Assembly: GCA_017442155.1 (NCBI GenBank)
Contig: JAFSAU010000039.1
Span: forward strand, 1-45,914
Direction of reading: 5' to 3'
Length of the DNA stretch: 45,914 nucleotides
Source of the DNA: Clostridia bacterium
GTDB lineage: Bacteria > Bacillota > Clostridia > UMGS1883 > UMGS1540
Shown: one piece after another, positions 1 through 8,782 of the stretch
Layout of the letters: each line of letters starts with the position of its first letter
Numbering within the stretch: position 1 is the first letter of the stretch
Translations under genes and position numbers: made by a program
Notes under the pieces: generated by a model
The model's input: only the letters and a program-made list of their open reading frames with translations
Database searches by the model: none
Told to the model about the DNA's origin: nothing

Positions 1-4
1 TGAA

Positions 5-251
5 AAAAGCCGGAAAGTCTGCAAAAATAACAATACAGAGCCATAGTGTCGGGAATTTTGGTGTCTCATCCCAACGATTGACTCTGTAAAGTATTAAGCA
101 GCCCTCCGGCTTTAATATTCAATTTGGCTTGCATCATTATGGATCGCTCAGTGCGCTAAATCCGTAACGGTTCCTTGCCACTTCCAAGAACAAGTCTGAC
201 ACCGGGAATTCGTTCCGATGTACCGAGAGCCTGGATGCAAGCTCCTGTCAC
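5..251 (-). ncRNA. structured RNA or riboswitch-like leader, family unknown
   Basis: A strong promoter at 258-286 drives an RNA of about 245 nt reading toward the left edge. The RNA folds into two domains. The first is closed by GCUUGCAUC (near 243-233) pairing with GAUGCAAGC (near 136-127) and encloses a multibranched region with CUCGGU/ACUGAG and GUUCUU/AAGGAAC helices. The second is a long irregular hairpin made of GCCGGA-GGCUGC/GCAGACUUUCCGGC, then ACAGAGUC/GGCUCUGU, then GUUGGGA/UUCCCGAC, ending in a T run at 5-10, as an intrinsic terminator would. There is no ORF inside. It does not match the core motifs I remember for T-box, SAM-I, TPP, FMN, cobalamin, lysine, M-box, ydaO or SRP RNA. 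A 6S-like RNA or a leader of a gene beyond the left edge both remain possible. Confidence 0.55.
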
Positions 252-257
252 GGTTAT

Positions 258-286
258 AGTATAGCAAAACAAATCCCATTTGTCAA
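258..286 (-). promoter_or_regulatory. sigma-A promoter for the structured RNA
   Basis: Reading the minus strand, TTGACA (286-281) and TATACT (263-258) are separated by exactly 17 bases. This is a near-consensus housekeeping promoter. The expected start of transcription is near 251, just 5' of the first closing helix of the RNA. Confidence 0.8.
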
Positions 287-376
287 GCCGATTAGTAAAG
301 TTTTTATGTTTTGCACAAAATATTTTCCAAAAGTTTTGGTTTTTAAGTTCTATCTCAGTCTGGAGAAGGAATTTTC

Positions 377-883
377 TTAAAAATCATCATCTTCCTCGTC
401 ATCTTGCACAATTTGTCTGTTTTTGTTGGATATATAAATTGCAATCAAAATTCCAACTGCAACTATAATTCCTCCGACAAACATAATGATATGCGCAGTA
501 GGAACTGCAGGTTCTTTATCTTTTATATCTACCAAATCATCTTTGTCGGGTTCAGTCTCGCCTGTGACAGGAGCCTGCAACAATGAAACATCAGGAATAG
601 CAACAGAAGACTGCAAGCATGAAAGGATGTAAGTCTTACTGCCGCCTATTTCCAATGAGAGCACACCGGTTTCATCCACGGGAATAACTCCGGGATAAAC
701 TCCGGCATCGGTTCTGAGCATGAATTCCACACCGGCCCATTCGGTGCCGAGCTGGATTTCGAGCTGTTGTGCCTCAACCACATGGAGTTCATCACCATCA
801 GTTCCCTGAGCTGCAAACGCTGTGGTCATTGAACAGCATAGCATGAGTATGGCAAACACCATACTGAAAATCTTGGTTTTCAT
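377..883 (-). CDS. small secreted, C-terminally membrane-anchored surface protein
   Basis: This 168-residue protein has an N-terminal signal peptide (KTKIFSMVFAILMLCC, cleavage probably after AFA), an extracellular beta-rich domain of about 100 residues, and a Pro/Asp/Lys linker. One transmembrane helix follows (IIMFVGGIIVAVGILIAIYI), then a short acidic cytoplasmic tail ending DDEEDDDF. I chose the ATG at 883 because AAGGTG lies 6 bases upstream; an upstream GTG at 892 is part of that ribosome site. It follows the SLH repeat protein with a 62-base gap and so is probably the last gene of that transcript. I do not recognise the family. The topology suggests a cell-surface accessory protein held in the membrane while the upstream protein is held by SLH domains. 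Confidence 0.7.
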   Translation of the reverse strand: MKTKIFSMVFAILMLCCSMTTAFAAQGTDGDELHVVEAQQLEIQLGTEWAGVEFMLRTDAGVYPGVIPVDETGVLSLEIGGSKTYILSCLQSSVAIPDVSLLQAPVTGETEPDKDDLVDIKDKEPAVPTAHIIMFVGGIIVAVGILIAIYISNKNRQIVQDDEEDDDF

Positions 884-945
884 CAATTTCACCTTCTTTT
901 TATATTCGTCCGGAGGAGTTCCCCCCTCCGGACTTAAAACTCAGA

Positions 946-3516
946 TTAGTCTATCCAATTTTCACCGTCAGAAGTTGTTGCGCCTAAATGAGTATTGCAA
1001 GCTTCCATGCAATCATAGAAGAACCATGCGCTGTTATCAGTTACATCAGTAAATCTGTTAAGCTTAGTATAGTTCTCATTGATGTGCTCCTTGTCAGGAG
1101 TACGTCCGGTTGCACGGTTAATTACTGTAACGGCTTCTGCACGAGTGATTTCATTATCACCGCGGAATGTGCCATCAGCATAGCCATTGAGCCAGCCGAT
1201 TTCTTTTGCTACGGAGATTTCTTTTACTGCCCAGTAGTTTGAAGCCACATCACTGTACTTCTTAGTATTGGACACTGTAGGAAGATCACCGAACAAGTCG
1301 TAGTAACGAACGCTCATTGCAACAAACTCTGCACGTGTAACCTGATTGTCTGCACGGAATGTATTATCCGCATAACCCTTGATAACATCATACTTTTCAA
1401 GGTAAGCAACATAAGATGCGTACCATTCGTTAGATGAAACATCCTTGAAGGAAGATTTGCCGGAAATGGTTTCGCCCTTGGCTTCTGCAATGAGGCAGGC
1501 AAAGATTGCCGCAGCTTCGCTTCTTGTCATATTGCCGTTCGGTCTGAAGGTGCCGTCCGGATATCCGAAGATATATGACTTGTGTTCAACACCCGGAAGT
1601 GTAAGCTTACCTTCGTCATCAGTAACGCCTGTTACTTCGTTTCCGTTCTTATCCTTGAGCACCACAGTATAATCAGCTTTTGCTTTGGAGCCGGATGTAA
1701 CTGTGATTTCATAGTAGTTATCGTCCTTCAAAAGATTCTTGCCTGCAGGAAGAGTAAGGGTTGCTTTTGTCGTAGTGGTGGATTTGCTTACAGACACGGT
1801 CTTACCATCTTTATCTACAACCTTGATTGTTGTGGATGAGTAAGAACCACCGCCACCGCCGCCACCAGAGTAGCTGCCGCCACCACCGCCACCACCGGAT
1901 GACTTAACGGGAAGAGTTACCTTACCATTTGCATCGGTAGTACCGGATTTGGATGTGGTTTTATCCTTGATAGTAACAGATACACCTTTAACGGCCTTAT
2001 CTTCACTATCTTTTACGGTTACAGTTGTCTGGTTGCTGGTTGTTAATGTCTTTTCATCAGGAAGTGTAACAGTTACTTTGCCATCCTCGATTTTAACGAG
2101 TGCATCGCCGATCACACCCTTTGTGTCATTAACGAGAACTTTATAAGTGGTTGTTACATCAGCGCCCGGCTTATCTTCTTTACCGTCTCCGTCAGTATCT
2201 TCGCCGGTACCCGGTTTTGTTTCTTCAACGCCGGAGTTACCTTCGTTGTCAGTTATATCCTCATTAAGCGGCGGGAATACTACAACACCCTTGACGTCGG
2301 TTATGCCGCTCATAGTCTTTGCTTCAGGTAAAGCTGTGTCAGACTCATTTTCGTTAGATGTACCTGCATCAGGCGCATTCGGATTATTTCCCGAAGAGTC
2401 AGGATTTTGAGTGTTTTCCTCAGACTCAGTCGGAACAAGCACTTCATTTACAATGACCATAAGGTCCTTAACGGGCGCCTGAGTTTCTTTGTCAGTTACC
2501 TGGACAGTGATTCTGTTGGAATACTGGATCAGGAGATTGTCAGGAAGCTTAATATCAAGCTTGTCGTCCTCAGTATGAGTTACGAACGCTTTTTCAATGA
2601 ACCCGTTTTCATCCTTGATGGTTACGGAGTATCCGTCAACCTGTGCAAAGCCGTTAATGTCAGTGTAGTCAATGTTTGCAGGAGGAACAACCGCTTTACC
2701 GTTTTCATCGGTCAGGTTGGTTTCGCTCTTGTTTTCCGCATCAGTGAAAGTTACACTCATATCCTTAACAGGTTTGTCTTCACTGTCAGTAACAACTGCA
2801 GTAATTCTGTTGTTGTAATCGAATGTAACTCCTTCAGGGAGCTTCACACTGATTTTGCCATCAACGATTTCTATGAATGCATTAGCAATTGGCTTGGTTT
2901 CATCTGAAAGAACTACGTTATAGCCATTAACCTTTGCTTTACCTTCGACATCGGTCATGTCCTTATGAACAGGAGGTACAATTGCCTTACCGTTTTCATC
3001 AGATACAACAGATTCGTTATTTTTATTACCGTCGGTAAAGTTTACGGTAATACCTACTCCGGGATTACCCTCGGTATCTTTAATTTCAGCAGTAATCCTG
3101 TTGTGATAGTCAAATACTACACCTTCAGGAAGAATTACACTGATAACACCATCAATCATTTCAACAAAAGCATTTTTGATAGGCTTTGTCTCATCTGTGA
3201 TAAGAACAGTGTATCCATTAACTGCTGCCATACCGGTTTCATCTGAGTAGTCTTCCGAAAGAGGAGGAACTACAATTATGCCGGACTCATCTGTCTGGTC
3301 AGTATAAGTTTTTTCTTCGAGGTCAGTTACGGTAATTGTTTTACCTACGATAGCAAGACCTTCGGAGTCAAGAACGCTAACAGTTGTTCTGTTTGCGTGG
3401 CTAATAGATTTGCCTTCAGGAAGCGAAATTAAAATGGTACCATCTTCATTATGCTTAACGAAAGCATTTTCTATAAGACCGATTTCATCGCTGACAATAA
3501 CATTGATGTTATCTAC
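946..3516 (-). pseudogene. 5'-truncated repeat-rich S-layer homology (SLH) surface protein
   Basis: The open frame contains at least four tandem Ig/prealbumin-like units of about 85-95 residues. Each has a conserved pattern: V(N/D)GY start, an ENAF/KNAF strand, LPEG, NRITV, and a VPP end. A Gly/Ser/Tyr linker with two runs of seven glycines follows, then about three SLH modules (FGYPDGTFRPNGNMTRSEAA, KGYADNTFRADNQVTRAEF, NGYADGTFRGDNEITRAEA). SLH modules bind pyruvylated secondary cell-wall polymer. The repeat frame continues upstream of the first internal ATG-type start to about 3516 and then meets unrelated sequence with a stop at 3538-3540. No signal peptide or start is present, so the N-terminus is lost. 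The break lies in mid-repeat, exactly where a mobile-element gene ends. Expression as a functional surface protein is unlikely unless the junction is an assembly artefact. Confidence 0.7.
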
Positions 3517-3674
3517 TGTACTATGCGGTATCCATACTTATTCGCAAGTGCTTTGAGTTCGGATATAAGTTGTTTACGTTCCTCCCGGCGCACATTGTTT
3601 ATCGCTTCAAATGCCGTAAGGTCTGGATATCCGCTGTCATTATATCTAAAATCGGGGTATCTTGCTTTTGCCAT
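3513..3674 (-). CDS. small mobile-element protein, possibly truncated
   Basis: This 53-residue ORF starts MAKARYPDFRYNDSG and ends YGYRIVQ. It has a GAGGTG ribosome site 7 bases before its ATG and begins 5 bases after the stop of the preceding small gene, so it belongs to the repA-parA-parB transcript. It is rich in charged residues with a helical middle (RREERKQLISELKALANKYG). Its stop codon coincides with the point where the SLH repeat sequence begins, so its real C-terminus may have been cut off. I do not recognise a function; small proteins of this kind are common in Firmicute conjugative elements. Confidence 0.55.
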   Translation of the reverse strand: MAKARYPDFRYNDSGYPDLTAFEAINNVRREERKQLISELKALANKYGYRIVQ

Positions 3675-3679
3675 CTTCG

Positions 3680-3940
3680 TCACCTCGCAGGTTCCGGAGG
3701 TTCCTTCGGCTTGTTTTGTCGTTCATAAAATCTTGCTTTATCAAGACCACGTTGGCAAAAATCCTTTTGTGCCGCAAGCAGATTCTCAAAATAATGTCCC
3801 CAATAATAATCGGTTTTGTTTTTACATTCCCAGGTCACAAACATATCGGGCCTTGTTTCGTGTACACCGAGGACTATTTCGGATTCTCCGACTGTAATTG
3901 CATTTGTAATTATGTATCCTGCGTTTTTTCGCCACTCCAT
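3680..3940 (-). CDS. conserved small protein of integrative element, unknown function
   Basis: This 86-residue protein begins MEWRKNAGYIITNAI. I prefer the ATG at 3940 over one 15 bases upstream because GGAGGTG lies 6 bases before it and actually overlaps the upstream ATG. The protein has a beta-rich first half with several aromatic residues (VTWECKNKTDYYWGHYF) and a basic, proline-rich tail. It sits between the DUF3789 gene and the 53-residue gene with very short gaps, as part of the element maintenance operon. No catalytic motif is visible and I assign no function. Confidence 0.6.
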   Translation of the reverse strand: MEWRKNAGYIITNAITVGESEIVLGVHETRPDMFVTWECKNKTDYYWGHYFENLLAAQKDFCQRGLDKARFYERQNKPKEPPEPAR

Positions 3941-3972
3941 TATTTTCACCTCCATAAAAATAGCCGACGCGC

Positions 3973-4110
3973 TTATTTTCCGTCGGCATCTTGTGTATTA
4001 AGTTTTTCAAGTCGTTTATCCTCCTCACTCGCCGCAACAAAGCAGCACATTATTCCCAAACCGAAAATGCTTCCGGCAATAAATGCCGAAACGATCCATA
4101 TCCAAGTCAT
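3973..4110 (-). CDS. DUF3789-like single-pass membrane miniprotein
   Basis: This 45-residue protein (begins MTWIWIVSAFIAGSIFGLG) has a GGAGAG ribosome site 6 bases upstream and starts 3 bases after the parB stop. It is one transmembrane helix with small residues and a short charged tail (EEDKRLEKLNTQDADGK). Size, the FIAGSIFG helix pattern and location beside parB match the DUF3789 family found in conjugative transposons of Clostridia. That assignment is from memory of the family; the function is unknown. Confidence 0.6.
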   Translation of the reverse strand: MTWIWIVSAFIAGSIFGLGIMCCFVAASEEDKRLEKLNTQDADGK

Positions 4111-4112
4111 AT

Positions 4113-5030
4113 TTATCTCTCCATTTCCAACTTACGATGCCACTTTTCAAGGAGCTTTATAATCGTATCTTCCATTTGTTGTTTTGAGAATCCCTTTGGA
4201 AAATACTTTTTCAGCTTATCTTCTCTGAGTGTTATTTTTATTTTTTCCTCCTTTTGCTCTTGCATAATAGATAGAATAACATCAGGGTTTAATCTTCCTT
4301 CATCATGAAACTTACGAATCTTTTTCGCTTGCTCAATGGACGGCGCACAATCCTCACTCTCCATTATATTTTTTACATTAACTTGTTCTTTGATGCCGAG
4401 ATAGGATAATTCCACAGCCGCATTCATTGCAATTTCTTTGTTATCCACCATTTCCAGTATCGGATCAATAAGGTTTGTAAGACGGATATAACGAAAAATC
4501 TGATTCTTGCTTTCTCCTGATTGTTCTGCCAAAATATCACTTGATTTTCGTCCTTCTAACTTGTCACCAAATTGGGAACAAGTTAAATCTGTCCTTTGCC
4601 CCCTGCGATTCATAGCTTCAAGCTTCATTTGATACGCAAATGCTTTCTCACTCGGCAGTATATTTTCGCGCTGAAGATTACTGTCAACAAGCAGTATGGT
4701 TGCTGTATCGTCATCAAGATCTTTGATTACTGTGGGGATTTCTGTTATCCCTGCAATTTCGCATGCTTTTACTCTGCGATGCCCGGACAGTATTTCATAT
4801 CCGCCGTCTTTATGAGGTCTTACCACAACAGGAGAAAGAACGCCGCTTTGTTTAATGCTTTCCACAAGCTCGTCCATACTTTCATCAAGCAGAACCTTAA
4901 ACGGCTGTTGTTCAAAGGGTTTCAGCTCCCCAATGGCGATAGGCTTTATTTCTTCGGTTTTTCTGCCTTCATCTGTTTTGAAAAGGTCATCGTATGATCT
5001 CAGACCTATGTTTATTCCGTTGTTTGCCAC
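4113..5030 (-). CDS. parB: ParB/Spo0J-family partition protein of integrative element
   Basis: This 305-residue centromere-binding partition protein has an N-terminal ParB nuclease-like/CTPase domain of about 90 residues containing the hallmark LSGHRRVKAC and NLQRENILPSEKAFAYQMKL (box II), followed by a central helix-turn-helix region and a charged C-terminal segment. I place the start at the GTG at 5030, which has AGGAGG 9 bases upstream inside the end of parA. The longer reading from 5090 lacks such a site. The gene overlaps parA by 44 bases, implying translational coupling. It presumably binds parS sites and works with ParA to maintain the circular form of the element. I see no obvious 16-bp chromosomal-type parS nearby. 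Confidence 0.88.
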   Translation of the reverse strand: MANNGINIGLRSYDDLFKTDEGRKTEEIKPIAIGELKPFEQQPFKVLLDESMDELVESIKQSGVLSPVVVRPHKDGGYEILSGHRRVKACEIAGITEIPTVIKDLDDDTATILLVDSNLQRENILPSEKAFAYQMKLEAMNRRGQRTDLTCSQFGDKLEGRKSSDILAEQSGESKNQIFRYIRLTNLIDPILEMVDNKEIAMNAAVELSYLGIKEQVNVKNIMESEDCAPSIEQAKKIRKFHDEGRLNPDVILSIMQEQKEEKIKITLREDKLKKYFPKGFSKQQMEDTIIKLLEKWHRKLEMER

Positions 5031-5805
5031 CGTCAAGCACCTCCTTGGTAAAGTTCTTATATGCGTCTGCCGCTTTGCCGTTACCGTCATAAGTGTAAAT
5101 GCTCTTACCGACAGCAGATGTTTCAGCAGCTTTTACCGACAAAGGTATTTCTGTTTTGTAAATTGTCAGGTGTTTTCCATAGTTAAATCTTATCTGCCCG
5201 GAAACATCCTTCGCAAATTTGGTTCGCTTATCTACCATAGTCAGCAGTATGCCACCGATTTTCAAATCGGGATTTATCTGTCGTTTTACCTTGCCGACAG
5301 TTGTTATTAACTGCTCCAAGCCTTTCGCCGGAAGATAGTGCGCCTGCACCGGAATGATTACCTCATCGGCTGCCGCAAGTGAATTGATTGTCAGCATACC
5401 GAGGGAAGGTGTGCAGTCTATCAGCACATAGTCGTAATTATCCTTTACCTTGTCAATATAGGTTTTCAAGGCTCTTTCACGGTTCATAATGTTGACAAGT
5501 GCTGTTTCCATGCCCGACAGTTCAATGTTTGCCGGGACCAAGTCCACACCCTCGTTATGGTTTATGATGCCTTCGTCTTTTGCAAACGGTTCTTCGTTTA
5601 TGGCTTTCTGCATCATAGTAGATAATGTTATTTTCAGATCATCGGGATTTTGAAAACCCAAGCTCTCTGTTAAGCTCCCCTGCGCATCGCAGTCAATGAG
5701 CAGAACTTTTTTACCTTCATTCACAAGACCAATGCCCAAGTTGACGGTTGTTGTGGTTTTCCCGACACCGCCTTTCTGATTTGCTATTGCTATTACTTTA
5801 CTCAT
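4987..5805 (-). CDS. parA: ParA/Soj-family partition ATPase
   Basis: This 272-residue P-loop ATPase begins MSKVIAIANQKGGVGKTTTT, the deviant Walker A motif of ParA/MinD proteins. The Walker B region is DYVLIDCTPSLG, and PVQAHYLPAKGLEQL follows. Length is normal for plasmid/ICE ParA without an N-terminal HTH. AAGGAAG lies upstream of the ATG, inside the end of repA, which it overlaps by 8 bases. With ParB it would segregate or stabilise the excised or replicating element. It ends in TGA, showing that TGA functions as a stop in this genome. Confidence 0.93.
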   Translation of the reverse strand: MSKVIAIANQKGGVGKTTTTVNLGIGLVNEGKKVLLIDCDAQGSLTESLGFQNPDDLKITLSTMMQKAINEEPFAKDEGIINHNEGVDLVPANIELSGMETALVNIMNRERALKTYIDKVKDNYDYVLIDCTPSLGMLTINSLAAADEVIIPVQAHYLPAKGLEQLITTVGKVKRQINPDLKIGGILLTMVDKRTKFAKDVSGQIRFNYGKHLTIYKTEIPLSVKAAETSAVGKSIYTYDGNGKAADAYKNFTKEVLDGGKQRNKHRSEIIR

Positions 5806-6718
5806 GTTCAGCTTCCTTTCTGTGTTTTAAATCAAAATTCGCCTTTGCCGCAAACCAATTATCTGACGTTTCAAATGCCCGATAAATGGTTGTAATTAAA
5901 AAAGCCCGTATGTTACGGACTTCAGAAGTGTTATTTTGCAATGCAAAAAATATGTATTCTATATGTTCGCTGTCAATTTTAAGGAAGCGGGTTTTGACAA
6001 CCGCCTGCGGATATTCCTGTCGGTTTATGCGTATACACGGTCCCCTGCAGCATACCACATCTACCATAAGCATCACAATTTCATCCACCCACTTTCTACC
6101 GAACTTTTCACAACTGATTTCGTATTCAATATTCTTTTTGATAATTCTCTCATATAGCGTGCGTTCTTCCATCCATCGTATCGCATCGGGCGCTTCGTCG
6201 CAAGGCCTATTTACTTCTGATTCGATAGGATATGATATATTCTCAGTCTCATTTAACTCAGTATTATTATATTCAGTATTATTTGTTCGTGATTTTCGCA
6301 TTTCTTGATTCGTGATAATCACTTTTCCTGAATCGTGATTTTCACGATTCTGCATTTGTGACGCTGGCATGAAGTTTTTCACATAGATGATGTTCGGCTT
6401 TCCAAGGCCCTGCCGCTTGCGTTCTATAAGACCTACACCCTTGATATTATCAAGCTCCGATAGCATCCGCCCCGCCTTCTGATCCGCGCAGTTTAGGTCC
6501 TCCATAATGTCGGTAATGGTGTAAATGATGTAAACTCGGTTTTCCTCGTCAATCCATCGGTTCTTCATGGATAGACTCATACGGTCCAGCATAAGCCCGT
6601 AAAGTACCTTTGCGTCGGTAGAAACATTTTTAAAATGCTCATCCCGAAATAAGACCTTGGGGATGCGATAGAACGAAAACTGCTCGCTTTCTGTTCCGTA
6701 AAAATAGTCGAATGTCAT
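5798..6718 (-). CDS. repA: RepA_N-family replication initiator
   Basis: This 306-residue protein has the RepA N-terminal domain seen in many Firmicute plasmids and Tn1549-like elements. It has a FSFYRIPKVLF opening, then STDAKVLYGLMLDRM and a winged-helix region (VYIIYTITDIMEDLNC, DNIKGVGLIERKRQGLGKP). A variable middle is followed by a C-terminal helical domain. GGAGG lies 6-7 bases before the ATG. It is the first gene of the repA-parA-parB-small-protein operon. RepA_N proteins normally initiate theta replication at an origin inside or near their own gene, and AT-rich direct words near 6235-6300 could contribute, but I cannot prove an origin. No relaxase, integrase or T4SS gene is in the window, so only part of the element is present. 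Confidence 0.85.
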   Translation of the reverse strand: MTFDYFYGTESEQFSFYRIPKVLFRDEHFKNVSTDAKVLYGLMLDRMSLSMKNRWIDEENRVYIIYTITDIMEDLNCADQKAGRMLSELDNIKGVGLIERKRQGLGKPNIIYVKNFMPASQMQNRENHDSGKVIITNQEMRKSRTNNTEYNNTELNETENISYPIESEVNRPCDEAPDAIRWMEERTLYERIIKKNIEYEISCEKFGRKWVDEIVMLMVDVVCCRGPCIRINRQEYPQAVVKTRFLKIDSEHIEYIFFALQNNTSEVRNIRAFLITTIYRAFETSDNWFAAKANFDLKHRKEAEHE

Positions 6719-6773
6719 TTTTTATCCTCCACAACTCTTTTTCCCGCCAATAAAACAGGTACCCATCAAGTAC

Positions 6774-6804
6774 AAAAAAAGAAGCGCACCAACGCTTCTT
6801 TTTT
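6774..6804 (-). terminator. intrinsic terminator after the 647-residue gene
   Basis: AAAAAAAGAAGCG, a six-base loop and CGCTTCTTTTTT form a symmetrical hairpin just beyond the stop at 6839 on the minus strand. The A and T tracts make it usable in either direction. It separates the large unknown gene from the repA operon. Confidence 0.75.
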
Positions 6805-6838
6805 GGACAATTTCAAGATATAAATTAATAAACTCTTC

Positions 6839-8782
6839 TTAATCCCCACTCATTGTTTCATTGCTTTTGGGGGAATGTTTAGAAATATCTTTTTTAAGTG
6901 TCATCCATACAGTCCCCAAAAAACCGAAACCATCTACCACTAAACACAGATATTTAATCCAATTGGTTTTATACTTTTCTTCAAGAAAAAAAGCAATAAT
7001 AGTAAAGATTACAAGCGCTGCAATTTTCCAAAAGATATTAAACCCAAACTTTATAATGCGACAAACTCTTTCTTTTCTTTTTTTCTTAATTTCGTCCTGT
7101 TTACGATATGTTGCAAGTTCTGATTCCAATGCTGCTGTTGCTTCTTTTTGTCTTCGTATCAATTGTTCATTCTGTTCTATTTTTTTATCTTTTTCCGAAA
7201 GCTGCTGTTGCCTCTGTTTCTCCAGTTGCTCTAATTCTTTATCTTTTTCCCGAAGTGCAATCTTATTAGAATTTATCTCTTCTTCAAATCTGCTCATAAA
7301 ATCAGCCGAAAAATCCATTGAATTTTCTATTGAATCACCCTCCACATCTTCTGGTAATAACGGTTTTTTACGCAACGTTATAATACGAGCCACAAGTTGT
7401 TCGCTTGTTATTTCCCCCTTTTTAAATTGTTCATTTGTCTCGCGGTAAATTTTTTCAACATTATTAGCAATATTTGAGGCTAAAACAATTCTCGCTTTTA
7501 GAATTGCATTGACATTATTAGGACATTCTTTCCTTCCAAAACCATTTCCCAATTTATACCATAATATATTAGTCATTCTATCTACAGAAAGCGCATAATC
7601 ACTAACGAATTCAACTTCATTCTCTTCTTTTACCTTATCGACTTGTTTCTGAGATATTTTAAGTGTATTGTATGTGTTTGTTATAAAAAGATACTCGGCC
7701 TCTATATTGTCGCGAAAAATCCCCCCTTTTCTCAATTTATTAATATGACTAACAAATTTCCAACCCTCTTGCTCTTGCGGGTCACTATATTCCATGCTCT
7801 CTAAATTATAAAGTTTCATCTCATCACTGTAATAGTCATCCCTTTCATCCTCAATAATTCCATAGTGCCTTTGAAGGGAGTGATAAAAGTCTGATTTTTT
7901 AATTTTTATATCACTTACTGTGGAGCATCCATTCACAATAGCTTTCATGGCAGGAGTATTAACTGATTGTTCTTTTCCTTCAACAATCATCTCAGCTCTG
8001 CCAAAAAAACCATCTATCTCCTTTTTGACATCCTTAAAATAACGTAAAAAAATTTTTTCACCGTTTATATTTGCATTACGAACTTGAACGAAAAAATCTT
8101 CCGTTAGTGTTTTATAAATTGTTCCGTTAAATCCAGCTATGCTAAATAATACCTCTGTTCCGAGATATAAAGTGATGGGTTTTAATAAACTCCCAGTCTC
8201 ATTAATATTATAATTTATCCCAATATAAAGAATACTGCCTTCTCTTATAGAATTCAAAGCTAATTGTATCTTTTCATCTCGTTCATGTTTAAGGATAAAT
8301 TCGCTAATCAAGTTTGTATATTGACCAGAAGCCTTTTGTTGTTCTTCAATAAGGAAGCCGATTAAATCTTTTATAACTTCGTCAATGATAATCTCTTTAT
8401 CGGGTTCCTTTTCTTTAATATACTCCACTAATGTATCTATAATACCTGAATTATTATTTTCTGCTAATAATTTTGTTTTTTCAAATATTTTATCAACGAC
8501 AACTTTTTCCGAATCGACTTTGTATGTACCATTTTCTCTAATTACATATGGCAAGATTTTTGAGGCTGTCTTTATAACAGCTTCAGGAACATCAAATCCA
8601 AAAACTCTATTTAAGCTCTTTTTCATCTCAACTGCCGTAAATGAATACAATCTATCCGTATAAATTATATATTGTATAAACTCTGTTAATAGTTGGTATG
8701 CATTGCTATACTTTTTAGCGTCATTTAAAGCCTTTAATGTAGAAAATGCGGCAAGAATAGACGTTGATTTTGTGTTTTTCAT
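6839..8782 (-). CDS. 647-aa membrane-anchored coiled-coil protein with possible PIN-like core
   Basis: Not firmly recognised. The N-terminal 190 residues are helical. At about 200-330 lies KPITLYLGTEVLFSIAGFNG and later YFKDVKKEIDGFF. At about 375-440 lie EAEYLFITNTYNTLKIS and SVDRMTNILWYKLGNGFG. These resemble, from memory, PIN-like nuclease proteins with DTE and LFLT-type motifs, but the expected first Asp is Gly208 here. Residues about 505-575 form a long Glu/Lys/Gln coiled coil, followed by two transmembrane helices near 583-632 and a short polar tail, giving a mostly cytoplasmic topology. Codons are much AT-richer than neighbouring chromosomal genes. AAAGGG precedes the ATG and a private terminator follows, so it is a single-gene cargo unit in the mobile-element remnant. 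An abortive-infection or other defence role is possible but inferred only from architecture and place. Confidence 0.65.
   Translation of the reverse strand: MKNTKSTSILAAFSTLKALNDAKKYSNAYQLLTEFIQYIIYTDRLYSFTAVEMKKSLNRVFGFDVPEAVIKTASKILPYVIRENGTYKVDSEKVVVDKIFEKTKLLAENNNSGIIDTLVEYIKEKEPDKEIIIDEVIKDLIGFLIEEQQKASGQYTNLISEFILKHERDEKIQLALNSIREGSILYIGINYNINETGSLLKPITLYLGTEVLFSIAGFNGTIYKTLTEDFFVQVRNANINGEKIFLRYFKDVKKEIDGFFGRAEMIVEGKEQSVNTPAMKAIVNGCSTVSDIKIKKSDFYHSLQRHYGIIEDERDDYYSDEMKLYNLESMEYSDPQEQEGWKFVSHINKLRKGGIFRDNIEAEYLFITNTYNTLKISQKQVDKVKEENEVEFVSDYALSVDRMTNILWYKLGNGFGRKECPNNVNAILKARIVLASNIANNVEKIYRETNEQFKKGEITSEQLVARIITLRKKPLLPEDVEGDSIENSMDFSADFMSRFEEEINSNKIALREKDKELEQLEKQRQQQLSEKDKKIEQNEQLIRRQKEATAALESELATYRKQDEIKKKRKERVCRIIKFGFNIFWKIAALVIFTIIAFFLEEKYKTNWIKYLCLVVDGFGFLGTVWMTLKKDISKHSPKSNETMSGD

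Noticed and set aside
1844..1896. Purine/pyrimidine-biased GGN repeats encoding poly-glycine as a special DNA structure or microsatellite switch
   Set aside because: It codes in frame for a Gly/Ser/Tyr linker between surface domains, a sufficient explanation; no frame-altering repeat unit is evident.
2407..2907. 166-codon plus-strand frame opposite the SLH repeat gene
   Set aside because: It is antisense to a strongly patterned repeat protein, has no ribosome site and shows no domain logic; a shadow frame.
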